Positions 1 through 5,895 of a stretch of 6,017 nucleotides of DNA are shown here, one piece after another. The stretch is taken from positions 1 to 6,017 of the forward strand of contig JAJTHR010000066.1 in NCBI GenBank assembly GCA_021298935.1. The letters run 5' to 3'. Position 1 is the first letter of the stretch. Each line of letters starts with the position of its first letter. The notes under the pieces are model-generated. The model was given only the letters and a program-made list of their open reading frames with translations. It was not told the origin of the DNA and made no database searches. This DNA is from Parachlamydia sp. (GTDB lineage: Bacteria > Chlamydiota > Chlamydiia > Chlamydiales > Parachlamydiaceae). The position numbers were made by a program, and so were the translations under genes.

Positions 1-120
1 ATCATAAAGTTGACTTGTGATCACCTTCATCTTTAAAAGATCTCTCCTTGTTGATATTCAAAGATATCAACTTCGAAAAGATCTTTTAAATCTGAAGCGC
101 TGACAAGTCAACTTTATGGT
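1..120. repeat. Large imperfect inverted repeat (about 118 bp hairpin)
   Basis: The two halves are near reverse complements over almost their whole length. The outer 16 bases 3-18 (CATAAAGTTGACTTGT) pair perfectly with 103-118. A 12-base block 32-43 (TTTAAAAGATCT) pairs with 79-90, and the inner 50-57 (GTTGATAT) pairs with 64-71 around a six-base loop (58-63). The segments between are partly mismatched. No protein is encoded. It could be a small non-autonomous transposable element (MITE-like), a long terminator for a gene to the left, or a structured RNA. The sequence does not decide between these. Because pairing starts at the first bases of the window, the repeat may extend further left. 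Confidence 0.75.
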
Positions 121-135
121 TTTATTTTTGGGAAA

Positions 136-144
136 TGGTATAAT
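136..144 (+). promoter_or_regulatory. Extended -10 promoter (TGGTATAAT)
   Basis: TATAAT at 139-144 is a perfect consensus -10 hexamer, and TG at 136-137 gives the extended -10 form, which tolerates a poor -35. No good -35 hexamer is seen 16-18 bases upstream, where the end of the large palindrome lies. Transcription would start near 150 and read into the ORF at 220. Confidence 0.5.
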
Positions 145-187
145 ATACGCATTAAAAGTAGATAAAGTATGAATTTTCTATTAATGT

Positions 188-209
188 AGTTTTTTTATTA
201 AAAAAAACT
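188..209 (+). repeat. Short A/T hairpin in the leader before the 220 ORF
   Basis: AGTTTTTTT (188-196) and AAAAAAACT (201-209) are perfect reverse complements around an ATTA loop. It lies between the 139-144 promoter and the GTG at 220. It is weak (mostly A-T pairs) and could be a simple composition effect in AT-rich DNA. Confidence 0.35.
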
Positions 210-219
210 GGGTGTTATA

Positions 220-522
220 GTGGCTCCAATTTTAATTTCAGACCCTATTTCCCCTTTGTGGAAATGCATTGATAACCGCATCGTTCGTACCCTTAATCGA
301 AAGGTAGATAGTTATTTTCCAGCAACCGCCTTGCTAACCTATGCAGTGGGATCCATTACCTATTCACAGGTTTGGATTTCTATCCTTACAGAAAAAATAA
401 TCTCCGAAGCTATTCATGTGCTTAATAACTATTCTCATGTAAAAAATATCCAATCCACTATCCATCCCGATAAAATTAGGGATTTAAAGGGTAAGTTAGA
501 AGAAGAGACAGTAATTCAATAG
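220..522 (+). CDS. Hypothetical protein, 100 aa, possibly the N-terminal part of a broken gene
   Basis: I do not recognise this protein. It starts with GTG at 220, with no convincing ribosome binding site upstream; CTG at 208 is the only other nearby in-frame option before the TAA at 199. An upstream in-frame ATG (169) is closed by TAG at 187. The middle (about residues 30-65) is moderately hydrophobic and helical. The end (about 80-100) is charged and helix-forming (KIRDLKGKLEEETVIQ). The TAG at 520-522 looks premature, because the same frame continues with similar helical, charged sequence to 588, and more coding-like sequence follows in another frame to 733. The promoter at 139-144 and the A/T hairpin precede it. 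It may be a short real gene or the front of a pseudogene. Confidence 0.4.
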   Translation: MAPILISDPISPLWKCIDNRIVRTLNRKVDSYFPATALLTYAVGSITYSQVWISILTEKIISEAIHVLNNYSHVKNIQSTIHPDKIRDLKGKLEEETVIQ

Positions 523-733
523 GAGAAGTATCAATTAGATGTTCAAATGAAAAAGCTCCTGCAAATCGAACGTATTCATCCATTATGTTAACTGCTATCA
601 TCCTCAGGAAACCTTGAGAAAACTATCTGATTTGGCTTTGTCCTTTACTCAAATAAGTAATCTTTGTCCCACTTGCAGCCATTCATTGCAAAAACAGGAT
701 GGTGTTTACCCCAATTATACTGATGCATTTTAA
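523..733 (+). pseudogene. Probable decayed 3' part of the gene starting at 220
   Basis: After the TAG at 520-522 the same frame stays open for 22 codons (523-588, containing QLDVQMKKLLQIERI) and continues the charged helical pattern. It stops with TAA at 589-591. Reading then continues in the next frame, open from 551 to the TAA at 731-733, with peptide such as NCYHPQETLRKLSDLA and a C-terminal CPTC motif. Cys-Tyr-His and Cys-x-x-Cys would be compatible with a metal site, but this is speculative. The simplest reading is one ancestral gene of about 170 codons carrying a nonsense mutation and a frameshift between about 551 and 591. No family is recognised. The gene ends at the hairpin at 733-770. 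Confidence 0.35.
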
Positions 734-770
734 ATTGAGAGAAGAGGTCCAAGGACCTCTTCTCTCAATT
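733..770. terminator. Perfect 18-bp hairpin, repeat copy 1 (terminator-like)
   Basis: AATTGAGAGAAGAGGTCC (733-750) pairs perfectly with 753-770 around two unpaired bases (AA). It sits at the convergent junction between the plus-strand gene remnant (stop 731-733) and the minus-strand antitoxin gene (stop 788-790), so a two-way terminator is the natural role. Neither side has a strong T tract; the minus-strand exit has only TTTAAAA. The core GAAGAGGTCCAA and the adjoining CATTTTAAA recur at 1705-1742, so it is also one copy of a repeat. Confidence 0.65.
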
Positions 771-787
771 GGCTGATCGAGTCGTAT

Positions 788-1273
788 TCAGGAAGGGATT
801 TTCTTTTGGTTTCTTAAAGATTGTTTTTTGTGAAATAGCTTCATTGTAAGAGGCATTTGTGATCCACTAGATCGGCGAGAAAGTTTTTGGGGAGAAATTT
901 CTTCAAATAGTTTTTTAAAATCTTTATTTTTTGCCTGGAGTTTTTCAAGTAGAAAAAATCTAATATAAATGTCTGTTGTTGGTGAAATACGATTTTCACC
1001 TGACTCCCATTTTAATACAGCGACATGTGTTGCGCCGCAAATTTTACCAAACTCAGTCGTTGTCATTTCCAGATATTTACGTATAAAGCGTAATTCTGCT
1101 CCCGTTAAATTAGTCTGCTTATGAATCAAATAATTCAACGCATCTTTTCTAAGTTTATTAAAATCAATATCGATGACCCATTCGCCAAAAGCCTTCCTCA
1201 AGGGAGCATTAACAAGAAGAATAGGAAATCCTAAGTCCTCATATAAAAAAGTTTCTATTTTATGGTCTTCCAC
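788..1273 (-). CDS. HTH-domain antitoxin of a type II toxin-antitoxin pair (MqsA-like C-terminal domain)
   Basis: This is a predicted DNA-binding antitoxin of 161 aa that should neutralise the upstream toxin and repress the operon. Residues about 57-112 look like an Xre/MqsA-type helix-turn-helix (LTGAELRFIRKYLEMTTTEF, then HVAVLKWESGE), the pattern found in MqsA/YgiT antitoxins. There is no Cys-x-x-Cys zinc domain at the N-terminus; residues 1-50 instead hold a FLYEDLGFPILL segment. The tail from about 121 is basic and serine/lysine-rich, probably disordered. The start is GTG (1271-1273). A good Shine-Dalgarno, AGGAGC (1279-1284), lies 5 bases before it and overlaps the toxin stop codon, so translation is probably coupled to the toxin gene. 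The family is inferred from motif pattern only. Confidence 0.75.
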   Translation of the reverse strand: MEDHKIETFLYEDLGFPILLVNAPLRKAFGEWVIDIDFNKLRKDALNYLIHKQTNLTGAELRFIRKYLEMTTTEFGKICGATHVAVLKWESGENRISPTTDIYIRFFLLEKLQAKNKDFKKLFEEISPQKLSRRSSGSQMPLTMKLFHKKQSLRNQKKIPS

Positions 1274-1282
1274 AATCAGCTC

Positions 1283-1597
1283 CTAGATATTTGTCACACG
1301 TATCACTGTTATTATAATCATTCCATAAGTATCAAAAGTTATAATTACTCTTATATCTGTACTATTAAGAGTTTTACCTCGTATAGCATATTTCCAGGTT
1401 AGAAAAGCTTCATCAAAATAAGTTTTGTTAATTTCATGATATCCATTTTTTAAGACATATAATGCATCTTCTAAATCAATTTCTCTTAAATTTTGCCGTT
1501 CAATAGCATGTCTGGATTGCACATATTGTCCCTGTTCAATACACGCTAAAATTTTCTTTCTTATTTCTTTAATTTGTGGGGGAAATTTCGCCTTCAT
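1283..1597 (-). CDS. DUF4258-family protein, probable type II toxin
   Basis: A 104-aa protein with the layout of DUF4258 proteins. It has an N-terminal helix, then SRHAIERQ (residues 28-35) with the conserved His30 and Arg34, an acidic helix (IDLEDALYVL), a central TWKYAIRGKTL strand region (67-77), and two final beta strands (DIRVIITFD and IIITVIRV). DUF4258 members are often toxins of the RelE/MqsR-like RNase type, but no RNase activity can be read from this sequence. Toxin-first order, a separation of only 9 bases from an HTH antitoxin gene, and a shared promoter support a toxin-antitoxin operon. The ATG start at 1595-1597 has only a weak ribosome site (GTGAG about 9 bases upstream), so the toxin may be translated less well than the antitoxin. 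Confidence 0.72.
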   Translation of the reverse strand: MKAKFPPQIKEIRKKILACIEQGQYVQSRHAIERQNLREIDLEDALYVLKNGYHEINKTYFDEAFLTWKYAIRGKTLNSTDIRVIITFDTYGMIIITVIRVTNI

Positions 1598-1631
1598 TAA
1601 TGCGAGCTCACAAGTGCCTTTTCTAATTTAG

Positions 1632-1660
1632 ATTGTAATTAAATTACATTTAATTAGCAA
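1632..1660 (-). promoter_or_regulatory. Promoter of the toxin-antitoxin operon
   Basis: Read on the minus strand, TTGCTA (1655-1660, 4/6 to TTGACA) is followed after exactly 17 bases by TACAAT (1632-1637, 5/6 to TATAAT). Transcription would start near 1625, about 28 bases before the toxin ATG. Confidence 0.55.
1634..1648. promoter_or_regulatory. Palindromic operator candidate over the TA -10 box
   Basis: TGTAATTAAATTACA is a perfect palindrome apart from its central base. It overlaps the -10 hexamer and the start of the spacer. HTH antitoxins typically bind such palindromes and repress their own operons, so autoregulation is the likely role. It lies in AT-rich DNA, so chance is not excluded. 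Confidence 0.45.
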
Positions 1661-1704
1661 TGACTATGAGACTTTTGACATCAATATGCGAAATCCATTT
1701 TAAA

Positions 1705-1742
1705 ATTAGAAGAAGAGGTCCAAATGGACCTCATCTTCTAAT
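1705..1742 (-). terminator. Hairpin at the end of cyoD, repeat copy 2 (probable operon terminator)
   Basis: Left arm 1705-1721 (ATTAGAAGAAGAGGTCC) pairs with 1726-1742 with one mismatch (1714/1733) around AAAT. Its position at the 3' end of the cyo operon fits a terminator, with the short tail TTTAAAATGG on the minus strand. The TAG stop codon of cyoD (1738-1740) is inside the stem. It shares its core and CATTTTAAA flank with the hairpin at 733-770. Confidence 0.65.
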
Positions 1743-2040
1743 GCATGTTGTAATTGAGGTGGTTAATGATCCAGATTGAGAAGCCAACCACAATGACAAT
1801 GATGGAAACTGTTGATACGAAGATCCAAAAGTTCCAGGGGACCCCCTTTTCTTTCCACACGTCGATAAAAAAGATCAGTTGCACAAGCGACTGGGTGAGG
1901 GCCAACGAAAAGGCGATCAGGAAGGCCGCCTGATTGCTGGTATTGAAAAAATGGGGATTGACAATGATGAAGTAAGCCGCCAAGGTCAAAATCAGGGAGG
2001 CAATGAGGCCTGTTACCCGGTAGGTCAATTCATAGTGCAT
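1738..2040 (-). CDS. cyoD: Cytochrome bo3 ubiquinol oxidase subunit IV
   Basis: The smallest subunit of the quinol oxidase, helping assembly and stability of the complex in the cytoplasmic membrane. At 100 aa it is slightly shorter than the E. coli protein (109 aa). Three hydrophobic helices are visible at about residues 10-28, 38-60 and 70-92. The TYRVTGLIASLILTLAAYF start, the Q-rich second helix (ALTQSLVQLIFFID) and the SIWIINHLNYNMH end match the family closely; E. coli CyoD ends in a near-identical LNYNM tail. ATG at 2038-2040 is preceded by AAGGT (2047-2051), which overlaps the cyoC stop; the gap to cyoC is 9 bases. Last gene of the operon. No cyoE follows. Confidence 0.93.
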   Translation of the reverse strand: MHYELTYRVTGLIASLILTLAAYFIIVNPHFFNTSNQAAFLIAFSLALTQSLVQLIFFIDVWKEKGVPWNFWIFVSTVSIIVIVVGFSIWIINHLNYNMH

Positions 2041-2049
2041 AAGTAAACC

Positions 2050-2637
2050 TTAAATTAAAATTCCCATTCCATACACAATCGTGAAAATAAAAATCCACAC
2101 GAAGTCCAAAAAGTGCCAAAAAAGGGACATTCGATGCAGCTGAGATAAACTATGCCCATTCAACGGGCGTATGGCTAACCGCACGAGCATGACGGCTATC
2201 CAAAGAAGTCCTGTAGTGATATGCAGCCCGTGCGTCCCCAGAAGTGTAAAGAAAGAGGAGAGGAAAGCGCTGCGCTGCCAATTGGCTCCAATCTCTACAA
2301 AATGAGTGAACTCTTTTATTTCTAAAAATAGAAAGGCTGCACCTAACAGAAAGGTGATGATTAACCAACCCATGGCCCAGTTTTTTACATTCCGCTCCGC
2401 TGCAAGCATGGCAAGTGAGCAAGTAAAGCTGCTGAAAAGCAGGATCAATGTTTCTGCCAGGACGAAAGGCATTTCGTAAAGCTCTTTTGCCGTCGGCCCG
2501 CCATACGTATTGTTACGCAACACAATGTAGCAGGCAAAAAGGCAGGCAAAGATAATCAAGTCGGTCATCAGGTAGACCCAGAAACCGAACGTTTTTGCGT
2601 CGCCAGAATCTTTTGTCAAGCTATGCACTGCTTCCAT
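2050..2637 (-). CDS. cyoC: Cytochrome bo3 ubiquinol oxidase subunit III
   Basis: Subunit III of the heme-copper quinol oxidase. It carries no redox centre and stabilises subunit I. At 195 aa it is a little shorter than E. coli CyoC (204 aa), mainly because the His-rich N-terminus is missing. Five transmembrane helices are apparent. Family-typical stretches are KTFGFWVYLMTDLIIF (15-30), GGPTAKELYEMPFVLAETL (46-64), LGTHGLHITTGLLW and the C-terminal SLFWHFLDFVWIFIFTIVY. The ATG at 2635-2637 is 3 bases after the cyoB stop. The ribosome site AAGGAT (2646-2651) lies inside the end of cyoB, indicating coupled translation. Confidence 0.95.
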   Translation of the reverse strand: MEAVHSLTKDSGDAKTFGFWVYLMTDLIIFACLFACYIVLRNNTYGGPTAKELYEMPFVLAETLILLFSSFTCSLAMLAAERNVKNWAMGWLIITFLLGAAFLFLEIKEFTHFVEIGANWQRSAFLSSFFTLLGTHGLHITTGLLWIAVMLVRLAIRPLNGHSLSQLHRMSLFWHFLDFVWIFIFTIVYGMGILI

Positions 2638-2640
2638 CGT

Positions 2641-4605
2641 TTATCCTTGGTTGTATTCGCTTTCGATTTTTGCCACTTCGGCCGCCGGCAAGTGATATTC
2701 AAAATGCTCGTCGAAGCTTAAGGCAATCAGGCATCCAATCGCGCCGATCATTCCTACAGCAAACAGCCAAACGACGTGCCAGACGATGGCAAAGCCGACA
2801 AGGAAGGCAAAGGCCGAAATATAGATCCCCATGCCAGTATTTTTGAAGCATTCAATTTCATGGTAGTGCTGATCGGGCTTCCATCCTTTCTGTTTTAGAT
2901 CCCAGAAGGGCTCGTGGCTAAGAATGGGAGGAACGACTGCAAAGTTGTAAAAAGGCGGGGGCGAATGGGCCGCCCACTCAAGCGTCCGTCCATTCCAAGG
3001 GTCGCCGGTCACCCTGTTTTTATGCCGCTCCCGAATGCTTTTCACGAACATATAGGCTTGGGTGGCAATGCCGCAGCAGATGATTAAAAACCCAATGAAT
3101 GAGGTGATAAACAAGGGCTGCCATCCGGTTGAAGCAGCATAATGGTCGACCCTTCGGGGTGCTCCCATAAATCCTAGCAGGTAAAGGGGGATGAAGGAGA
3201 CGAAAAATCCGACATACCAAAACCAGAAGGCCTTTTTATCCAATTCTTCATCCAGTTTAAATCCAAATATTTTGGGAAACCAAAAGGTGGTGCCTGCAAA
3301 GATGCCAAAGAGTGCTACACCGACGATCATGGTATGGAAATGGGCGACCAAAAACAGGCTGTTATGCACCTGGAAGTCTCCAGGAGGCGACGCCATAAAG
3401 AGTCCCGACATCCCGCCGATCATGAAGATGGTCAGGAATCCAAGGAACCAGTACATAGGGGATGCCAGAACGATATTTCCCTTTGCCATCGTGAGAATCC
3501 AGTTGAATACCTGTACTCCCATGGGGATGGCAATAAAAATTGTCATAATGCCAAAAAAGGAATTGACGGTGGGGCCCGCTCCCATGACAAAGAAATGGTG
3601 GAGCCAGACAAGGTAGGAAATAAGCGTCACAAGAATAGCAGCCAAGACCATAGAGGCATAGTTGGCAATAGGCTTTTGAGAAAAGGTTGAGACAATTTCA
3701 GAAAATAATCCAAAAGCAGGAATGACCAATATATACACTTCAGGATGGCCCCACATCCAAATGAGGTTCCAGTACATCATGGCATTTCCGGCACCGCCGA
3801 TGGTGAAAAAATGCATGCCAAACGCACGGTCCAGCCAAAGGAGCAGTGTCGCTGCAGTCAGGACAGGAAAGGCGGAGATGATCAGGATCATGGCGCATAA
3901 GGAGTTCCACGTAAAAAGAGGCATTTTCATCAGGGTCATGTCGGGAGCGCGTTTTTTGATAATCGTGACAAGAAAATTAATGCCGCCCAGCAAACTTCCG
4001 AGTCCGGAAAGTTGCAAGCTCCATAAGAGATAGTCGACCCCGACGCCGGGGTTGAATTCCGCTTCTGAAAAAGGAGCGAGGGCCAGCCAGCCTGTATTGG
4101 CAAAATCTCCGCCTATCATAAAGAAGAGATTGATCAGAACCCCGCCTGCAATTGTAAGCCATAAAGCTAATGAGTTAACAAAGGGAAAAGCAAGATCGCG
4201 GGCTCCGATTTGCAGGGGAACAATCCAATTCATAATTCCAAAGAAAAACCCCATCGTCACGAAAAAGACCATCAAATCGCCATGCGAAGTAAACACTTGC
4301 TGAAAGTGATCGGCGCTTAAGTAGCCAGGGTTATCCGCGGCAATTGATTGCTGCAGCCAGACCATTCCGGAATCCAGCATGCCGCGGAAGAACATGATGG
4401 CGGAAAAAATCATATACATGGTGCCGATTTTCTTCGGATCTGTGGTCGTCAGCCAGTCATGCCAAAGCCATCCCCATTGGCTTGTTTTTGTCAAATAGAC
4501 CGCCATGGCAATGAATAAACAAATAATGAAAAGGGTCCCTCCAATCGTGTACCAGACATGAGGGAGGGATTCTAATGTCAATTTACCAAAAATAAAATCT
4601 TTCAT
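2641..4605 (-). CDS. cyoB: Cytochrome bo3 ubiquinol oxidase subunit I (catalytic), with altered K channel
   Basis: The catalytic subunit: it oxidises ubiquinol, reduces O2 to water at a heme-CuB centre and pumps protons. Length is 654 aa (E. coli 663), full length. Visible residues, with E. coli equivalents known from the family: low-spin heme His108 and His424; high-spin heme His422; CuB His287, His336, His337; cross-linking Tyr291 in GHPEVY; Glu289; D-channel Asp137, Asn126, Asn144; quinol-site Arg74, Asp78, His100, Gln103; paired Arg484-Arg485. The oddity is the K channel: the helix reads IPMGVQVFNW where the E. coli enzyme has IPTGVKIFNW, so Thr359 is Met362 and Lys362 is Gln365 (codon CAG at 3511-3513). 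The ATG overlaps the cyoA stop (ATGA), and no clear ribosome site precedes it, so translation is probably coupled. Confidence 0.97.
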   Translation of the reverse strand: MKDFIFGKLTLESLPHVWYTIGGTLFIICLFIAMAVYLTKTSQWGWLWHDWLTTTDPKKIGTMYMIFSAIMFFRGMLDSGMVWLQQSIAADNPGYLSADHFQQVFTSHGDLMVFFVTMGFFFGIMNWIVPLQIGARDLAFPFVNSLALWLTIAGGVLINLFFMIGGDFANTGWLALAPFSEAEFNPGVGVDYLLWSLQLSGLGSLLGGINFLVTIIKKRAPDMTLMKMPLFTWNSLCAMILIISAFPVLTAATLLLWLDRAFGMHFFTIGGAGNAMMYWNLIWMWGHPEVYILVIPAFGLFSEIVSTFSQKPIANYASMVLAAILVTLISYLVWLHHFFVMGAGPTVNSFFGIMTIFIAIPMGVQVFNWILTMAKGNIVLASPMYWFLGFLTIFMIGGMSGLFMASPPGDFQVHNSLFLVAHFHTMIVGVALFGIFAGTTFWFPKIFGFKLDEELDKKAFWFWYVGFFVSFIPLYLLGFMGAPRRVDHYAASTGWQPLFITSFIGFLIICCGIATQAYMFVKSIRERHKNRVTGDPWNGRTLEWAAHSPPPFYNFAVVPPILSHEPFWDLKQKGWKPDQHYHEIECFKNTGMGIYISAFAFLVGFAIVWHVVWLFAVGMIGAIGCLIALSFDEHFEYHLPAAEVAKIESEYNQG

Positions 4606-5471
4606 AAGACCGGTAGGGGGGGGAACATGTATTTATGGACAATTTCATGATAAAAATCTTTTGGCACCTCGGTATATTGCTTAAAGGACTTGTCAATATA
4701 GGGTTTGACAAGTTCTTCATAAGCTTCCTTGGAAAGGTGCAACGGAGAGTGCTTGGCAGCTTCAATCCATTTTTGAAAATCTTCTTTGGAAGTGGATTTG
4801 ACGAGAAATGTCATATCGGCATAGCCCTCTCCATTGATTTCCGCTTCTCTGCCTGCAAATTCGCCGGGGCCGTCTGCCATGATATGCAGCTGCGTATTCA
4901 TTCCTGCCATCGAATATATTTGACCGCTTAGCTGGGGAATCCAAAAGGAGTTCATGGGGGCCCCATCGGCAGTCAATCGAAAATGGATAGGCGTTTTTTC
5001 CGGAATATAAAAATGATTCAGAGTGGCTATTCCTTGCTCAGGATAGATAAAAAGCCATTTCCAGTTTAAGGCCACCACTTGGATCATCAAAGTTTTTTCT
5101 TCACTTTCCAAAGGCTTGTAGGGATTAAGCTGATGCGTTGAGACCCAAGTGACATAACTTAGCAGGGCAACAATAATGGTTGGTAATCCCCATAACACGA
5201 GCTGTCCTCTAAGGCCGACTGTGTGGTTGGGTTCATATTCTTCCACGTTCTTATGCAGGCAATATTTCCAGACGACAATAAATAAAAAAATGTAGGTCGG
5301 GACAATGATGGCCAGCATGAGAAGAATGTTAGTGGTGAAGACATCGTATATCCCTCGTGAGATGATCCCTTTTGGATGGACCAGGAGAGCATCCTCGCTC
5401 GACAGAACCAGCGCACATCCAATTATACCCAGTAAGATGGCAAACAGACCGATAAAAATTTTTTTTAGCAT
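4602..5471 (-). CDS. cyoA: Cytochrome bo3 ubiquinol oxidase subunit II
   Basis: Subunit II, with two transmembrane helices (about 45-70 and 90-110) and a periplasmic cupredoxin domain (about 127-225). A lipobox-like IIGC (16-19) suggests a lipoprotein signal with Cys19 as the lipidated residue, as in E. coli CyoA. The WKWLFIYPEQGIATLN motif (137-152) and FWIPQLSGQIYSMAGM (176-191) are family hallmarks. The CuA cysteines are absent (GREAEINGEGYADM in their place), so electrons come from quinol and not cytochrome c. At 289 aa it lacks the His/Met-rich tail of the E. coli protein (315 aa). Gln90 (codon 5202-5204), four residues before Trp94, sits where E. coli has the K-channel entrance Glu89. 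First gene of the operon. The ATG at 5469-5471 has a weak AGGTTGGA upstream. Confidence 0.96.
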   Translation of the reverse strand: MLKKIFIGLFAILLGIIGCALVLSSEDALLVHPKGIISRGIYDVFTTNILLMLAIIVPTYIFLFIVVWKYCLHKNVEEYEPNHTVGLRGQLVLWGLPTIIVALLSYVTWVSTHQLNPYKPLESEEKTLMIQVVALNWKWLFIYPEQGIATLNHFYIPEKTPIHFRLTADGAPMNSFWIPQLSGQIYSMAGMNTQLHIMADGPGEFAGREAEINGEGYADMTFLVKSTSKEDFQKWIEAAKHSPLHLSKEAYEELVKPYIDKSFKQYTEVPKDFYHEIVHKYMFPPLPVL

Positions 5472-5607
5472 AAATCCAACCTGATAAAAAGAATTTCTCT
5501 ACCAAATCTCCGATTAAAAAAAAATCTTTTTGTAACGTAGGGAATTTTTATTTGTTGTATTTTAATAATGAATATAAAATAATAATAGAAAAAACTAGGG
5601 GTTAGTT
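5472..5607. promoter_or_regulatory. AT-rich divergent intergenic region between cyoA and the 5608 ORF
   Basis: This 136-base gap must hold the cyo operon promoter (minus) and probably a promoter for the 5608 ORF (plus). It is extremely AT-rich (10 G/C in 5521-5580 by hand count). For the minus strand a TAAAAT -10 candidate lies at 5559-5564 but has no good -35. For the plus strand TATAAA (5573-5578) or AATAAT (5578-5583) follow TTG-containing -35-like hexamers at 5552-5560. No exact start point or operator (for example an FNR or ArcA site) can be assigned. Confidence 0.4.
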
Positions 5608-5895
5608 TTGCAAGTTAATAATAACTTACTGAAATTTTATTATATTGATCAATATAGAGCAACAGTAGTGGGTCAATCTCGACAAGAATTACTTGCTTGG
5701 TGGCTTTCTGTAAAAAACAAGGATCCTTTTACCAAAGTTTTGGTTGATCGAAATGATGACGCACGTAATACTTTTACCATGCAGGTAGGTTTAGGCTACC
5801 AAAACGATGGAATTAAAATTTTAGATATATTTAAAGAAGCATTAATTATTTGTGAAAACAAACCTCCAAAAAATCCTGGCTCATCACGCAAATGA
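5608..5895 (+). CDS. Hypothetical protein, 95 aa
   Basis: I do not recognise this protein. It starts with TTG at 5608, supported by AGGGG (5597-5601) six bases upstream. It is a soluble-looking protein with no signal peptide or membrane helix. An N-terminal strand-like stretch (LLKFYYIDQYRATVV) is followed by a helix with paired tryptophans (QELLAWWLSVKNK, 27-39). A second helix, ILDIFKEALIICE, falls near 70-82, and a Pro/Ser/Lys-rich end (KPPKNPGSSRK) closes it. It is divergently transcribed from the cyo operon and much more AT-rich than it. The end may be misplaced: after an A6 run (5869-5874) another frame stays open with protein-like sequence to 5935, so a frameshift near there is possible. 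Confidence 0.55.
   Translation: MQVNNNLLKFYYIDQYRATVVGQSRQELLAWWLSVKNKDPFTKVLVDRNDDARNTFTMQVGLGYQNDGIKILDIFKEALIICENKPPKNPGSSRK

Noticed and set aside
50..71. TTGAT...ATCAA resembling an FNR site
   Set aside because: The half-sites are ten bases apart and not four, and they are simply the inner stem of the large palindrome.
539..591. ATG at 539 or 547 after an AGGAG-like sequence as a new small gene
   Set aside because: The ATG at 539 stops after three codons and the one at 547 after 14; neither is a credible gene.
2595..4303. Plus-strand open frames opposite cyoB, of 61 to 141 codons
   Set aside because: They are antisense shadows of strongly conserved oxidase sequence, with no ribosome sites and atypical composition.
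5612..5627. AAGTTA-ATAA-TAACTT hairpin in the first codons of the 5608 ORF
   Set aside because: Six weak A/T-rich pairs, expected by chance in DNA of this composition.
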